From positions 102,576 through 166,575 of the forward strand of contig JAFQCI010000076.1 of the NCBI GenBank assembly GCA_017416505.1: a DNA stretch of 64,000 bases, written 5' to 3'. The position numbers and the translations under genes are program-made. Positions 9,638 through 18,792 of this stretch are shown one piece after another (position 1 is the first letter of the stretch; each line of letters starts with the position of its first letter). The DNA is from Lachnospiraceae bacterium (GTDB lineage Bacteria; Bacillota_A; Clostridia; Lachnospirales; Lachnospiraceae). Under the pieces are notes generated by a model. The model did not search any database. It worked only from the letters and a program-made list of their open reading frames with translations, and was not told the DNA's origin.

Positions 9638-10693
9638 TTATTGCCAATTCTTTAATTCTTCATATAAGGCATGTAATAATTCATCTTCCGGTACTTTTCG
9701 GATAATCTCGCCCTTTTTAAATAAAAGACCTTCTCCCTTACCTCCGGCAATTCCTAAATCCGCTTCCTTTGATTCTCCTGGCCCATTTACCACACAACCC
9801 ATGACAGCCACCTTAAGATTCAGATGTTCAAACTCTGTCACCATTTCCTCTACTTTGTTGGCTAAAGAAATCAAATCAATGGAAGTTCTTCCACAAGTAG
9901 GACAAGAAACCACTTCAATTCCACCTTCTCTTAATTTCAAAGTTCGAAGAATCAACTTCGCTGTAGCAATTTCTTTCACCGGGTCATCTGTCAACGAAAC
10001 CCGGATAGTATTTCCGATTCCTTGATTTAAGATAAGCCCTAAGCCTATGGAAGATTTAATATTGCCACCATAAGCAGTCCCGGATTCTGTAATTCCCACA
10101 TGCAATGGATACTGACATTTCGGTGCCAAAAGTTCATGAGCCTTTACACACATTAACACATCCGAAGATTTAATACTAATCACCAGATTATCGTATCCCA
10201 TATCTTCAATCAAAGCAATATTATGAAGTGCACTATCCACCAAACCTTCTGCAGTTACCTTACCATAGGATTCTAAAATATGCTTTTCCAAAGAACCACT
10301 GTTTACACCAATACGAATAGGAATATTTTTCTCTTTTGCGGCTTCTACTACTTCCAATACTCTTTCCCTGCTTCCGATGTTTCCAGGATTGATTCTAATT
10401 TTATCTGCACCATTCTCTATTGCTTTTATGGCAAGTTTATAGTCAAAATGAATATCTGCAACCAATGGAATAGAAATGGCAGATTTTATTTCTTTAAAAG
10501 CATTGGCAGCATGAATATCATTGGCAGTAGAACGTACAATATCGCATCCTGCCTTTTCCAATCTTTTTATTTGGGCAATGGTAGCCTCCACATCCGCAGT
10601 CTTTGTGTTTGTCATAGACTGAATTAAAATAGGATTCTTACCACCAATTACCCGGTCTTTAATTTTTATTTCTTTGGTATTTTCTCGAAACAT
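9638..10693 (-). CDS. ispG: 4-hydroxy-3-methylbut-2-enyl-diphosphate synthase
   Basis: An Fe-S enzyme of the MEP isoprenoid pathway that converts MEcPP to HMBPP. The 351 residues include PILIQSMTNTKT near the N-terminus and C-terminal cluster motifs VSCPTCGRT and MGCVVNGPGE. The frame is open to 10732, but ATG at 10693 has AAAGGGAGG eight bases upstream, which also removes an overlap with rseP. The upstream neighbour dxr encodes an earlier step of the same pathway, and uppS uses its product. Confidence 0.95.
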   Translation of the reverse strand: MFRENTKEIKIKDRVIGGKNPILIQSMTNTKTADVEATIAQIKRLEKAGCDIVRSTANDIHAANAFKEIKSAISIPLVADIHFDYKLAIKAIENGADKIRINPGNIGSRERVLEVVEAAKEKNIPIRIGVNSGSLEKHILESYGKVTAEGLVDSALHNIALIEDMGYDNLVISIKSSDVLMCVKAHELLAPKCQYPLHVGITESGTAYGGNIKSSIGLGLILNQGIGNTIRVSLTDDPVKEIATAKLILRTLKLREGGIEVVSCPTCGRTSIDLISLANKVEEMVTEFEHLNLKVAVMGCVVNGPGESKEADLGIAGGKGEGLLFKKGEIIRKVPEDELLHALYEELKNWQ

Positions 10694-10706
10694 GTGATAC
10701 CTCCCT

Positions 10707-11996
10707 TTAAAAGAATACATTTTTAATATCATTAAAGAGAATAAAAATCATAAAAGCAAACAATATCATGATTCCTGCAAAATGCACCATGGCTTCTTTT
10801 TCCTGTGGAATCTTTTTCTTGCGGATGGCTTCCAAAATAATAAAAACCAAGTGTCCGCCATCTAAAGCAGGAAATGGTAATAAATTCATAACACCAAGAT
10901 TTACAGACAATAGAATGATAATATTCATAATACTGAAAATAACACTTTCCATGCCATATTCTTTACTTTCTTCCACAGTATCACCGATTACCGATACCAT
11001 TCGAACAGGACCGGAAAAATCATTCATGGATGCTTTGCCGGTAAATAAATAGCCTAAACTCTTATAAACAACCGATACCTGATATTCCATTTCATATAAG
11101 GAATATTTCATTGCTTCTAAAAATCCTACTTTTTCTCTATATGTGTTAACCACAACATACTGACTTAAGGAATAAGAATTAATTTCCTTTGGTGTTACAA
11201 CAACTTCATGTTCCCTGTTATTTCTTACATAAGTAACTGTAATTTCCTTATCACTAAATCCTATTTCCTCTTTATACTTTGCCAGGTCTTCCCCATTTTT
11301 AATCTCAATTCCGTCTAACTTTGTAATAACATCACCAATGGTAAGCCCAGCCTCACCCAAAGGACCACTTTCTTCCACACTCAGTAATTCAACCGCTTCC
11401 CCATCCGGTGAGTAAGAAAATCCTAAACCATAGTATTGGTACAAGGTATCAATGGTAATGTTCATTTCCTTTCCTTCACGAAGTACCGTTAATTCCACTG
11501 TTTCTCCAAAGTCTTCAAAATAATCACTAATATAATAATCTCTTCCTAAATGGATCTTATCTCCATTGATGGCTATTACGATATCTCCTTCCTGTAATCC
11601 GTTTTCTGCAGCCAAAGAATCCTCCTGAACTGCCAAAACATATGGTTTATCAATACCTACAGAAACAATCATAATAATCGCCATGACAAAGGCAAGAATA
11701 AAATTAAACAAAGGACCACCAAAAATAACCCAGAATCTTGCTCCTGCTGACTTATTATTAAACGCTCTTTCGTCTGTACTTTCTTCTTCCTCTCCTAACA
11801 TGGCACAAGAACCACCAAAAGGTATAAGTTTTAAAGAATACCTGGTTTCACCTATTTGCTTACTTAACAACCGTGGTCCAAATCCCACGGAAAATTCTGA
11901 TACATAAATTCCGTTTATTTTTGCAAAAATAAAATGTCCCAGCTCATGAATGACTACAATTAAGCCAAAAATTAAGATTGCTATTAAAATATTCAC
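10707..11996 (-). CDS. rseP: RIP metalloprotease RseP (site-2 protease)
   Basis: A membrane-embedded zinc protease that cuts transmembrane regulators such as anti-sigma factors. HELGH is at residues 18-22 in the first membrane segment, a PDZ domain lies in the middle, and the third zinc ligand motif LLPFPALDGGH is near the C-terminus. The 429-residue length is normal. The start is GTG, four bases after the dxr stop, with AGTAGG inside the dxr 3' end as ribosome binding site. The dxr-rseP order is common in Firmicutes. Confidence 0.93.
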   Translation of the reverse strand: MNILIAILIFGLIVVIHELGHFIFAKINGIYVSEFSVGFGPRLLSKQIGETRYSLKLIPFGGSCAMLGEEEESTDERAFNNKSAGARFWVIFGGPLFNFILAFVMAIIMIVSVGIDKPYVLAVQEDSLAAENGLQEGDIVIAINGDKIHLGRDYYISDYFEDFGETVELTVLREGKEMNITIDTLYQYYGLGFSYSPDGEAVELLSVEESGPLGEAGLTIGDVITKLDGIEIKNGEDLAKYKEEIGFSDKEITVTYVRNNREHEVVVTPKEINSYSLSQYVVVNTYREKVGFLEAMKYSLYEMEYQVSVVYKSLGYLFTGKASMNDFSGPVRMVSVIGDTVEESKEYGMESVIFSIMNIIILLSVNLGVMNLLPFPALDGGHLVFIILEAIRKKKIPQEKEAMVHFAGIMILFAFMIFILFNDIKNVFF

Positions 11997-12000
11997 TATA

Positions 12001-13140
12001 TTACCTACTTTCTATATACTCATATATCCATTTTTCTGTTTCCAAAATATCTTCAATGGTCGGATGCTCCACAAAAGGATGTTTTAATATACACTCTTCT
12101 ATCATATCATAGATTTCTAAAAATGATATTTCCTCTTTTAAAAACTTAGCAACTGCCAGCTCATTCGCTGCATTGTATGCTGTAGTGGCACTGCCACCCT
12201 TTCTTCCCACTTCATATGCAAGTGAAAGTCCCCTAAACACCTCAAAATCCGGTTTTTCAAATGTAATAGACGGAATGTCCCAGAAATTCAGTCTTTCCTC
12301 TGAAAGAAAACGCCTTTGTGTCTCACAAAGAGCGTATTGAATTGGTAATTTCATATCCGGAGTGCCTAATTGAGCAATCACTCCATGGTCCTTAAATTCC
12401 ACCATGGAATGAATGATACTTTGAGGCTGGATTACCACCTGAATCTGGTCGTAATCTACATCAAACAACCATCTCGCCTCAATGACCTCCAAACCTTTAT
12501 TCACCATAGTAGCCGAATCAATAGTAATCTTCTTTCCCATGGACCAGTTTGGATGCTTTAATGCCTGCTGCAAAGTCACATATTTTAATTCTTCCAATGT
12601 CTTTCCCCTGAAAGGTCCACCGGAGGCAGTTAAAATAATTTTCGAAACAGAATGCTTTTCTTCCCCGTTCAAACATTGAAAAATTGCAGAATGCTCACTG
12701 TCTACAGGATAAATCTTTACACCTTTTTCCTGTGCCAATGGCATAATGATATGCCCTGCTGTCACTAAAGTTTCCTTATTCGCCAAGGCTATATCTTTTC
12801 CTTCACATATTGCTGCAATAGTAGGTGTAATTCCTATCATCCCCATAATTGCAGTTACTACTATGGTAGCACTTTCACAAACCGCTACCTGAATCAATCC
12901 CTCTTTTCCGGAATATACCGGAATATTTAAATCCTGAATTTTGATTCTTAATTCTTTCGCTAATTCTTCCGTCTGAACACTTACCATTTTAGGTTTAAAT
13001 TCACGAATCTGCTTTTCAAACAAAGCAATGTTTTTTCCTGCAGACATGGACACAATCTGCATATCATCATTCTCTCTCACCACTTCTAAAGTCTGGGTTC
13101 CAATAGAACCGGTGGAGCCAAGTAACGCTATCATCTGCAT
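12001..13140 (-). CDS. dxr: 1-deoxy-D-xylulose 5-phosphate reductoisomerase
   Basis: The first committed step of the MEP pathway, converting DXP to MEP with NADPH. The dinucleotide loop GSTGSIG is at residues 8-14, and family motifs include ALANKETLV, DSEHSAIFQCL and SATMVNKGLE. The 379-residue length is normal. ATG at 13140 has a GGGGG ribosome binding site; an ATG two codons later is also possible. It lies between cdsA (18 bp gap) and rseP. Confidence 0.96.
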   Translation of the reverse strand: MQMIALLGSTGSIGTQTLEVVRENDDMQIVSMSAGKNIALFEKQIREFKPKMVSVQTEELAKELRIKIQDLNIPVYSGKEGLIQVAVCESATIVVTAIMGMIGITPTIAAICEGKDIALANKETLVTAGHIIMPLAQEKGVKIYPVDSEHSAIFQCLNGEEKHSVSKIILTASGGPFRGKTLEELKYVTLQQALKHPNWSMGKKITIDSATMVNKGLEVIEARWLFDVDYDQIQVVIQPQSIIHSMVEFKDHGVIAQLGTPDMKLPIQYALCETQRRFLSEERLNFWDIPSITFEKPDFEVFRGLSLAYEVGRKGGSATTAYNAANELAVAKFLKEEISFLEIYDMIEECILKHPFVEHPTIEDILETEKWIYEYIESR

Positions 13141-13158
13141 CGTTTGTATTCCCCCTGC

Positions 13159-13959
13159 TTAACTAAAAAATACAATTCCATAATAAACAATTGGAGCCGT
13201 AAAAATAATACTGTCAAAACGGTCTAATACACCGCCATGACCAGGAATTAATTTACCATAATCTTTGATTCCGGTATCCCTCTTAAAAGCAGAGGCCGCC
13301 AAGTCACCAATAATAGAAATAAATGCACCTGCAAGACATACTACGGCACAAATCAATCCACTATGCTCTGAAAGACCAAGATAAGTATTTCCTAAACTTC
13401 CGTATGCCAAACCTAAAAGTCCGGCTCCAAGAATCCCACCAATAGCACCTTCTACACTCTTTTTGGGACTAAGCTTCGGTGACATTTTGTGTTTTCCAAT
13501 CAATCTTCCCACACAGTATGCAAACGTATCATTTCCCCAGGAACTTAAAAACGCCAGCACGACATAAGCTCCTCCGTCATGAAGCATACGAATGCGATAA
13601 ATGTAAGACAACAACACCACGGTGTAAATAAAACCAAAAAAAATCGTCATTGCCTGTTCTCCCTTATATTTAGGGAAGGAAAATACATATATGCTCATAA
13701 CCGTCATAAAAAATAAAAGAAGTAATGGCAACACAAAGTTTTCCTTGTCAAAACATAACACCAGATAATAAATAACCGCAAATAAATATCCGCAAAAAGC
13801 AAATATGGATGTATCCAGTTTAAAAATACGATAAAATTCCCTTAATCCTATCACTGACAAAAGTAACATAGCAACTAAAGTCCATGGACCTCCGGCATAT
13901 AGAACCGCTGTCATAAGAATTACTAACACAATACCGCTTATTAAACGCTCTTTAAACAT
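13159..13959 (-). CDS. cdsA: Phosphatidate cytidylyltransferase
   Basis: Makes CDP-diacylglycerol from phosphatidic acid and CTP in the membrane. The 266-residue polytopic protein carries the C-terminal signature SAFKRDTGIKDYGKLIPGHG followed by GVLDRFDS. Its ATG overlaps the uppS stop as TAATG, indicating coupled translation. Confidence 0.94.
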   Translation of the reverse strand: MFKERLISGIVLVILMTAVLYAGGPWTLVAMLLLSVIGLREFYRIFKLDTSIFAFCGYLFAVIYYLVLCFDKENFVLPLLLLFFMTVMSIYVFSFPKYKGEQAMTIFFGFIYTVVLLSYIYRIRMLHDGGAYVVLAFLSSWGNDTFAYCVGRLIGKHKMSPKLSPKKSVEGAIGGILGAGLLGLAYGSLGNTYLGLSEHSGLICAVVCLAGAFISIIGDLAASAFKRDTGIKDYGKLIPGHGGVLDRFDSIIFTAPIVYYGIVFFS

Positions 13960-14684
13960 TATGAAAGCCCTCCATATCTTCTTTCTCTTTTATTATAGTA
14001 CTGAATTGCCTTCCATAATTCCTCTTTATCAAAATCAGGCCATAATACATCAGTAAAATAAAATTCCGTATACGCCAACTGCCATAATAAAAAGTTAGAT
14101 AATCTTTGTTCTCCACTGGTTCGAATCATTAAATCCGGCTCCGGTATTCCCTGGGTATCCAGATATTCTGCAAACATACTTTCATTAAAATCTTCGATTC
14201 TGAATTTATCCTCTTTTTCATCCTGCATTGCCTTTTTCATGGCTCTAATCATTTCATCCCTTGCACCATAATTAATGGCAATAGTTAAATTTAAACCGGT
14301 GTTTTTCTTTGATACCTCATCCAACTCAATAATGGCTTTACGAATATCTTCATCCAACCTGTTGATTTCACCGATGACACGAATCCGCATATTATTCTTA
14401 TTTGCTTTTTTTACACAATCCTTTAAATAATTACGAAGCAGTTTCATCAACGCACTTACTTCATCCTCAGGTCTTTTCCAGTTTTCAGTAGAAAAAGCAT
14501 AGACTGTAATATACTTAATTCCAAATTCATCTGCTGCCTTACACACTTTTTCTAAATTTTCACTGCCTTTCATATGCCCATAATTTCTAGGCATATTTCG
14601 TTTTTTCGCCCATCTTCCGTTTCCGTCTAAAATAATGGCAACATGTTCTGGAATACGATAGCTTTCTTTTTTATCATTATTCAT
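13959..14684 (-). CDS. uppS: Undecaprenyl diphosphate synthase
   Basis: A cis-prenyltransferase that makes the C55 lipid carrier for peptidoglycan. The catalytic motif HVAIILDGNGRWAKKR lies near the N-terminus, and RTSGEQRLSNFLLWQ and FYFTDVLWPDF lie towards the C-terminus. The frame is open to 14774. ATG at 14684 gives the usual family N-terminus, but neither start has a strong ribosome binding site, so a 30-residue extension cannot be excluded. The gene lies after frr and is translationally coupled to cdsA. Confidence 0.93.
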   Translation of the reverse strand: MNNDKKESYRIPEHVAIILDGNGRWAKKRNMPRNYGHMKGSENLEKVCKAADEFGIKYITVYAFSTENWKRPEDEVSALMKLLRNYLKDCVKKANKNNMRIRVIGEINRLDEDIRKAIIELDEVSKKNTGLNLTIAINYGARDEMIRAMKKAMQDEKEDKFRIEDFNESMFAEYLDTQGIPEPDLMIRTSGEQRLSNFLLWQLAYTEFYFTDVLWPDFDKEELWKAIQYYNKRERRYGGLS

Positions 14685-14820
14685 AATCTGCACCAAGCCT
14701 TTCAATCCATATATGGGAAAAAGGCGAACAAAACTACCTTCATGCCCGCCTTTAAAATACGAAACTTCACTCATTCACAAAGTTCCCACTTCCGATATGG
14801 AAAAACCGAAATCACCTTGA

Positions 14821-15366
14821 CTAAACTGTTAAAATCTCTTTTGACTTAACATCAATTGCCTTATCAATTTCAGCAATGTATTTATCTGTCAACTTCTGAA
14901 CCTTATCTTCTAAGTTCTTTAATTCATCCTCAGAAATTTCATTTGCCTTATTTTGTTTCTTGAACGCATCGTTTGCATCACGTCTAATGTTACGGATGGC
15001 AACTTTTGCAGCCTCTCCCTTTTTCTTTACGTCTTTTACAAGTTCCTTACGACGTTCTTCTGTTAATTCAGGGAAATTAATACGAACTGCCTTACCATCA
15101 TTGTTTGGCATAACTCCTAAATCTGAATTGATAATTGCTTTTTCAATTTCTTTTACTAAAGATGCCTCCCAAGGAGTAATTAAAATACTTCTTGCTTCTG
15201 GAACGGTTACGTTGGCAACCTGTTGGATTGGAGTCGGAGAACCATAATAGTCTACTCTTAACTTATCCAAAATATGAGGATTGGCTCTTCCTGCACGAAT
15301 TGCTGAAAATTCAGCAACTAAATTATCCAGTGATTTTTCCATCTTTTCTTCGTATTGTTTTAACAT
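14821..15366 (-). CDS. frr: Ribosome recycling factor
   Basis: Splits post-termination ribosomes together with EF-G. The 181 residues include LVAEFSAIRAGRANPHILD and VRINFPELTEERRKELVK, which are typical of RRF. It lies 21 bp after pyrH, an order conserved in many bacteria. Confidence 0.97.
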   Translation of the reverse strand: MLKQYEEKMEKSLDNLVAEFSAIRAGRANPHILDKLRVDYYGSPTPIQQVANVTVPEARSILITPWEASLVKEIEKAIINSDLGVMPNNDGKAVRINFPELTEERRKELVKDVKKKGEAAKVAIRNIRRDANDAFKKQNKANEISEDELKNLEDKVQKLTDKYIAEIDKAIDVKSKEILTV

Positions 15367-15387
15367 AAATCCTTTTCCTCCTAATAT

Positions 15388-16092
15388 TTAAACTTCCACA
15401 ATAGTACCTGTAATCTTATTGTTCACAGTATGTACTATACTATCTTCTTCGTTCAAACCAAAAATAATCATTGGCATTTTATTATCCATACTTAAAACAG
15501 CAGCAGCTAAATCCATAATTCCAAGTTTCTTATCTACGATTTCTTTTACACTGATTCTATCGTATTTCTTTGCATTTGGATTGATCTTAGGGTCACTGTC
15601 ATAAACACCATCCACTGCTCTTGCTGCAAGTACAACATCTGCTTCAATTTCAATAGCACGAAGAACAGTAGCCATATCGGTTGAAAAATAAGGATGGCCA
15701 ATACCTCCGGCAAAAAAAACTACCTTATTCTGATTTAAATCCTTTACTGCTTCGTCCTTAGAAAATAACTTCGTCATGGAACCAAAGGAAAATGGTGTAT
15801 AAACATTAGTATCAATTCCAACGGTTCTAAAAATTTCAGATACATAAATACAATTCATTACAGTAGCAAGCATTCCAATCTGGTCTGCTTTTGTGCGGTC
15901 GATTTTTTCACTGGTTCTTCCTCTCCAAAAATTACCACCGCCGATTACAATTCCTACCTGAACACCTTGTTCTAATACCTTCTTTACCTGAAGTGCAACT
16001 TTGGTAACGGTAGGTTCATCAAAACCTGTCTTTTTATCTCCTGCTAATGCTTCGCCGCTTAGCTTTAATAAAATTCGTTTCATCTCCATCAT
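15388..16092 (-). CDS. pyrH: UMP kinase
   Basis: Phosphorylates UMP to UDP; an amino-acid kinase fold hexamer. Visible motifs are RILLKLSGEAL, IVIGGGNFWRG and FFAGGIGHPYFSTD. ATG at 16092 lies seven bases after GGAG (ATG at 16089 is also possible); the frame extends upstream to 16119 without a better site. It is first in the pyrH-frr-uppS-cdsA-dxr-rseP-ispG-polC run, behind the promoter at 16128-16156. Confidence 0.95.
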   Translation of the reverse strand: MMEMKRILLKLSGEALAGDKKTGFDEPTVTKVALQVKKVLEQGVQVGIVIGGGNFWRGRTSEKIDRTKADQIGMLATVMNCIYVSEIFRTVGIDTNVYTPFSFGSMTKLFSKDEAVKDLNQNKVVFFAGGIGHPYFSTDMATVLRAIEIEADVVLAARAVDGVYDSDPKINPNAKKYDRISVKEIVDKKLGIMDLAAAVLSMDNKMPMIIFGLNEEDSIVHTVNNKITGTIVEV

Positions 16093-16127
16093 AAAACATC
16101 TCCTATTTCGTATACTCATACGTTATC

Positions 16128-16156
16128 AGTATAACAAAAATCACGAAAACATACAA
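16128..16156 (-). promoter_or_regulatory. Promoter of the pyrH operon
   Basis: On the minus strand TTGTAT (16156-16151), a 17-bp spacer and TATACT (16133-16128) lie about 40 bp upstream of the pyrH start, in the divergent gap with the small coat-type gene. Confidence 0.6.
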
Positions 16157-16232
16157 TATTTTTTTTAAATGTATAAAAGATTGTGTTTGGAACATACTAC
16201 AAAGGTAAATGATATAGTAAAGGAGATAGATT

Positions 16233-16415
16233 ATGACACAGTTAAATCAAATGGAAGTTCAAAACTTACGTCACTTAATCAACGCACACGAAACCATTTC
16301 GCAAAAATGGAGCGAATATGCTAAGGCTTGCGACAGCCAGGAAGTAAAAGACTTTTTACGAAACGGTGCTGAAAGTGCAGCAAAAACAAAGGATGCGTTT
16401 ATGAAATATCTATAG
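16233..16415 (+). CDS. Small CotF-neighbour protein (spore coat-associated, putative)
   Basis: A 60-residue, helical, soluble protein preceded by AAAGGAG. The sequence (NLRHLINAHETISQKWSEYA) resembles the short proteins usually encoded just before CotF-family coat proteins in clostridia. It lies 107 bp upstream of such a gene on the same strand. Structural or assembly function in the spore is inferred from this pairing only. Confidence 0.6.
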   Translation: MTQLNQMEVQNLRHLINAHETISQKWSEYAKACDSQEVKDFLRNGAESAAKTKDAFMKYL

Positions 16416-16522
16416 TTTTAAAACTATGATATAAAATATGCCCTTATATTCTGACGACTTTTCGAATTTCGTAACCTACACAAACAAAACAACAAGCAAT
16501 ATGATAACAGAAAGGAAAGTTC

Positions 16523-16819
16523 ATGGCAGCTAAAAATACTGCTATGTACGTGGTAAAAGAAATGGACGAAAAAACTATGGTATCTGATGCTTTATCAGAA
16601 ATGAATGCAAGTCTTTTAAGCTATGCTTATTTTATTGAGCAAACCAGTGACGAAACATTACGTCAAAAAATCATCAACTCCCGTAATGATACGGAAGCAA
16701 AACAATATGAATTATACAAAATTGCAAAAAAACACGGTTACTATCAACCAGCGGCTCCTGCTCAACCAGAAGAAGTAGAAAAAGTAAAAGCAGAATGCTC
16801 CTGCTCAAGTAAAAATTAA
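16523..16819 (+). CDS. CotF-family spore coat protein
   Basis: A 98-residue protein with a ferritin-like helical core (VVKEMDEKTMVSDALSEMN, then LLSYAYFIEQTSDETLRQKI) typical of the clostridial CotF/CotF-like family. A proline/alanine-rich tail ends in a Cys-containing end (ECSCSSKN), which could cross-link in the coat. The ribosome binding site is AAAGGAAAG. A strong terminator follows at 16842-16915. Confidence 0.72.
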   Translation: MAAKNTAMYVVKEMDEKTMVSDALSEMNASLLSYAYFIEQTSDETLRQKIINSRNDTEAKQYELYKIAKKHGYYQPAAPAQPEEVEKVKAECSCSSKN

Positions 16820-16841
16820 AGATTCGGATATCACATTCTAA

Positions 16842-16915
16842 GTCCCATGAATCCATAGAGTAAAACAAGGATTTTATTTTACTCTATGGCATTCATGGGA
16901 CGATTTTTGTTTTAT
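16842..16915 (+). terminator. Strong rho-independent terminator of the coat gene pair
   Basis: GTCCCATGAAT plus CCATAGAGTAAAA (16842-16865) pairs with TTTTACTCTATGG plus ATTCATGGGAC (to 16901) and is followed by a T-rich run. The stem is over 20 bp. Confidence 0.85.
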
Positions 16916-17014
16916 TTACGAGATTGATAAAAACATATTTTTAACAAAATTTAAAATGAAGCCTATTCACCGTATTACCATTTTATAGAAATACGACCTT
17001 CCACAAACAAACGT

Positions 17015-17043
17015 TTGCAATTCCATCGAACATATGTTATACT
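17015..17043 (+). promoter_or_regulatory. lexA promoter
   Basis: TTGCAA at 17015-17020, a 17-bp spacer and TATACT at 17038-17043. A 10-bp palindrome CAAACGTTTG (17008-17017) overlaps the -35 box, and the LexA-like box overlaps the spacer and -10. Confidence 0.65.
17027..17040 (+). promoter_or_regulatory. LexA box (SOS operator)
   Basis: CGAACATATGTTAT matches the Gram-positive consensus CGAACN4GTTCG in both half-site cores (GAAC and GTT). It lies inside the lexA promoter, between -35 and -10, which fits autorepression. Confidence 0.65.
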
Positions 17044-17081
17044 CGTAACAGAACGATAACAAATACATATAGGAGGACTTC

Positions 17082-17702
17082 ATGAAATCGAATCAAATTA
17101 CTTCGAAACAGCAAGAAATTCTGGATTATTTGAAGGAATGTATCCTATCAAAAGGCTATCCGCCTTCTGTTCGTGAAATATGTGATGCTGTTAAATTAAA
17201 ATCCACCTCTTCGGTTCATTCCCATTTAGCCAGCCTTGAACAAAAAGGTTATATTCGTAGAGATGCTACCAAACCTAGAGCTATTGAAATTTTAGACGAT
17301 GAATTTAATTTGACCAGAAGAGAAATTGTTAATGTACCTATAGTAGGTACTGTTACTGCCGGCGAACCTATTTTAGCAGTTGAAAACATTGAAGGATATT
17401 TTCCTATGCCACCGGATTACCTTACAAACCAATCCACTTTTATGCTGAAAGTAAAAGGCGAAAGTATGATAAATGCAGGTATTCTTGATGGTGATATGAT
17501 TTTAGTGGCACAGCAGCCAAATGCAAGTGACCGTGACATTGTGGTTGCTTTAATTGAGGACAGTGTTACCGTAAAACGTTTTTTCAAAGAAAACGGACAT
17601 TACCGCTTACAGCCAGAAAATGACTACATGGACCCTATCATTGTTGATAAGGTTGAAATCTTAGGAAAAGTCATTGGGGTTTACCGTTCTCTTTTAAGAT
17701 AA
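17082..17702 (+). CDS. lexA: SOS repressor LexA
   Basis: Represses DNA-damage genes and self-cleaves when RecA is active. The N-terminal winged helix ([23 protein letters not shown]) is at residues 27-49. The cleavage site is A93-G94 (TVTAGEP). The catalytic dyad is S128 (GESMIN) and K165 (VTVKRFF). The 206-residue length is normal. The ribosome binding site is AGGAGG. It is probably autoregulated by the box in its promoter. Confidence 0.97.
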   Translation: MKSNQITSKQQEILDYLKECILSKGYPPSVREICDAVKLKSTSSVHSHLASLEQKGYIRRDATKPRAIEILDDEFNLTRREIVNVPIVGTVTAGEPILAVENIEGYFPMPPDYLTNQSTFMLKVKGESMINAGILDGDMILVAQQPNASDRDIVVALIEDSVTVKRFFKENGHYRLQPENDYMDPIIVDKVEILGKVIGVYRSLLR

Positions 17703-17710
17703 GCATCCTA

Positions 17711-17766
17711 AAATAAAAAGAAGTGTGTTTACAGAACAAAGCGTTCCCAAACACACTTCTCTTTTA
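17711..17766. terminator. Bidirectional terminator between lexA and rsfS
   Basis: AGAAGTGTGTTT (17719-17730) pairs perfectly with AAACACACTTCT (17749-17760). T-rich sequence follows on the + side, and an A-rich tract on the other side gives T on the minus strand, so it can end both convergent units. Confidence 0.85.
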
Positions 17767-18108
17767 TAACAACGTATTTACATCAATAAACGTCCCATCT
17801 CTCCACATACGTTCTAAATCGTAAAATTCTCTATCTTCCTTTAAAAATACATGGATGATGATATCATTAAAATCTAATAAAATCCAGTTTCCCGATGCCT
17901 TGCCTTCAGACTGTAATAACTTGACACCATTTTTCTCTAGTGCCTCTGTTACATTTTCTACCAACGCCTGAACCTGGCTTGGACTATTTCCATTTACAAT
18001 GATAAAATAATCTGTAATTACAGTCTGTTCTCTAATATCAATCACACAGATATTTTCACCTTTTTTATCATCCAAAGCCTTCACTGCTATCTTGACTTTA
18101 TCTAACAT
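17764..18108 (-). CDS. rsfS: Ribosome silencing factor RsfS
   Basis: Binds L14 on the 50S subunit and blocks subunit joining when nutrients are low. Family signatures in the 114 residues are DIREQTVITDYFIIVNG and WILLDFNDIIIHVF. ATG at 18108 follows AAAGGAG; the longer frame to 18150 would overlap yqeK. It is last in the nadD-yqeK-rsfS order common in Firmicutes. Confidence 0.93.
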   Translation of the reverse strand: MLDKVKIAVKALDDKKGENICVIDIREQTVITDYFIIVNGNSPSQVQALVENVTEALEKNGVKLLQSEGKASGNWILLDFNDIIIHVFLKEDREFYDLERMWRDGTFIDVNTLL

Positions 18109-18130
18109 ATTCCTTTCTCCTTTCGTTTCT

Positions 18131-18721
18131 CTATGAATCACCAATAACATCTAAATTCAGCGCATTCTTATAATACTCATATGCACTTAAAGTAATATCA
18201 TCAATTACCGCATTCTTTACTTCTAAATAATGAATGGTATTTTTCATTACCTCACACAAACAGGCATCCAAATCTTTAAAGGCTAATTTTCTTATGAATC
18301 CCATATTTTTTATGTTTTTTCGGTTTGCCTCCATAAAATCTGCGATATAAATAATTTTTTCTAAATTTGTCATATCTTCTTTTCCCGTCGTATGGTAGGT
18401 AATTGCCGATAAAATTTCCGGGTCTTCCACTCCATACTTCTTTTTTGCATAAAGTGCCCCCAATTTTCCATGAAGTAATTCCGGATTCTCATATTCATAT
18501 TTACTGATGGGTAATTGATTTTCCTGACAAAGTTTTATTTTTTTCTCCGGTGACAAATACTTGGCACAATCATGCAACAAACCTGCAACAGCAGCTTTTT
18601 CAATGTCCACATCAAAACACATTGCCATACAGGCAGCAGTATATTCTACACCCAGAGAATGTTCAAATCTTTTTTGCGATAACTTTTTCTCCAGTTTTTC
18701 ACGCATTTGCATTCGGTCCAT
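18131..18721 (-). CDS. yqeK: HD-domain hydrolase YqeK (Ap4A hydrolase)
   Basis: A metal-dependent HD phosphohydrolase that splits diadenosine tetraphosphate in Firmicutes. The HD motif is in AAVAGLLHDCAKYLS, and HGKLGALYAKKKYGV and ITYHTTGKEDM follow. ATG at 18721 is chosen; the frame opens at TTG 18733. It is the neighbour of nadD, as is usual. Confidence 0.9.
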   Translation of the reverse strand: MDRMQMREKLEKKLSQKRFEHSLGVEYTAACMAMCFDVDIEKAAVAGLLHDCAKYLSPEKKIKLCQENQLPISKYEYENPELLHGKLGALYAKKKYGVEDPEILSAITYHTTGKEDMTNLEKIIYIADFMEANRKNIKNMGFIRKLAFKDLDACLCEVMKNTIHYLEVKNAVIDDITLSAYEYYKNALNLDVIGDS

Positions 18722-18792
18722 CTTTTGCACCAACCTACTTTCTCATGTTTTACGGGTAAAAGCCTTGTTTCTTCATGTAAGTATGAAAAACA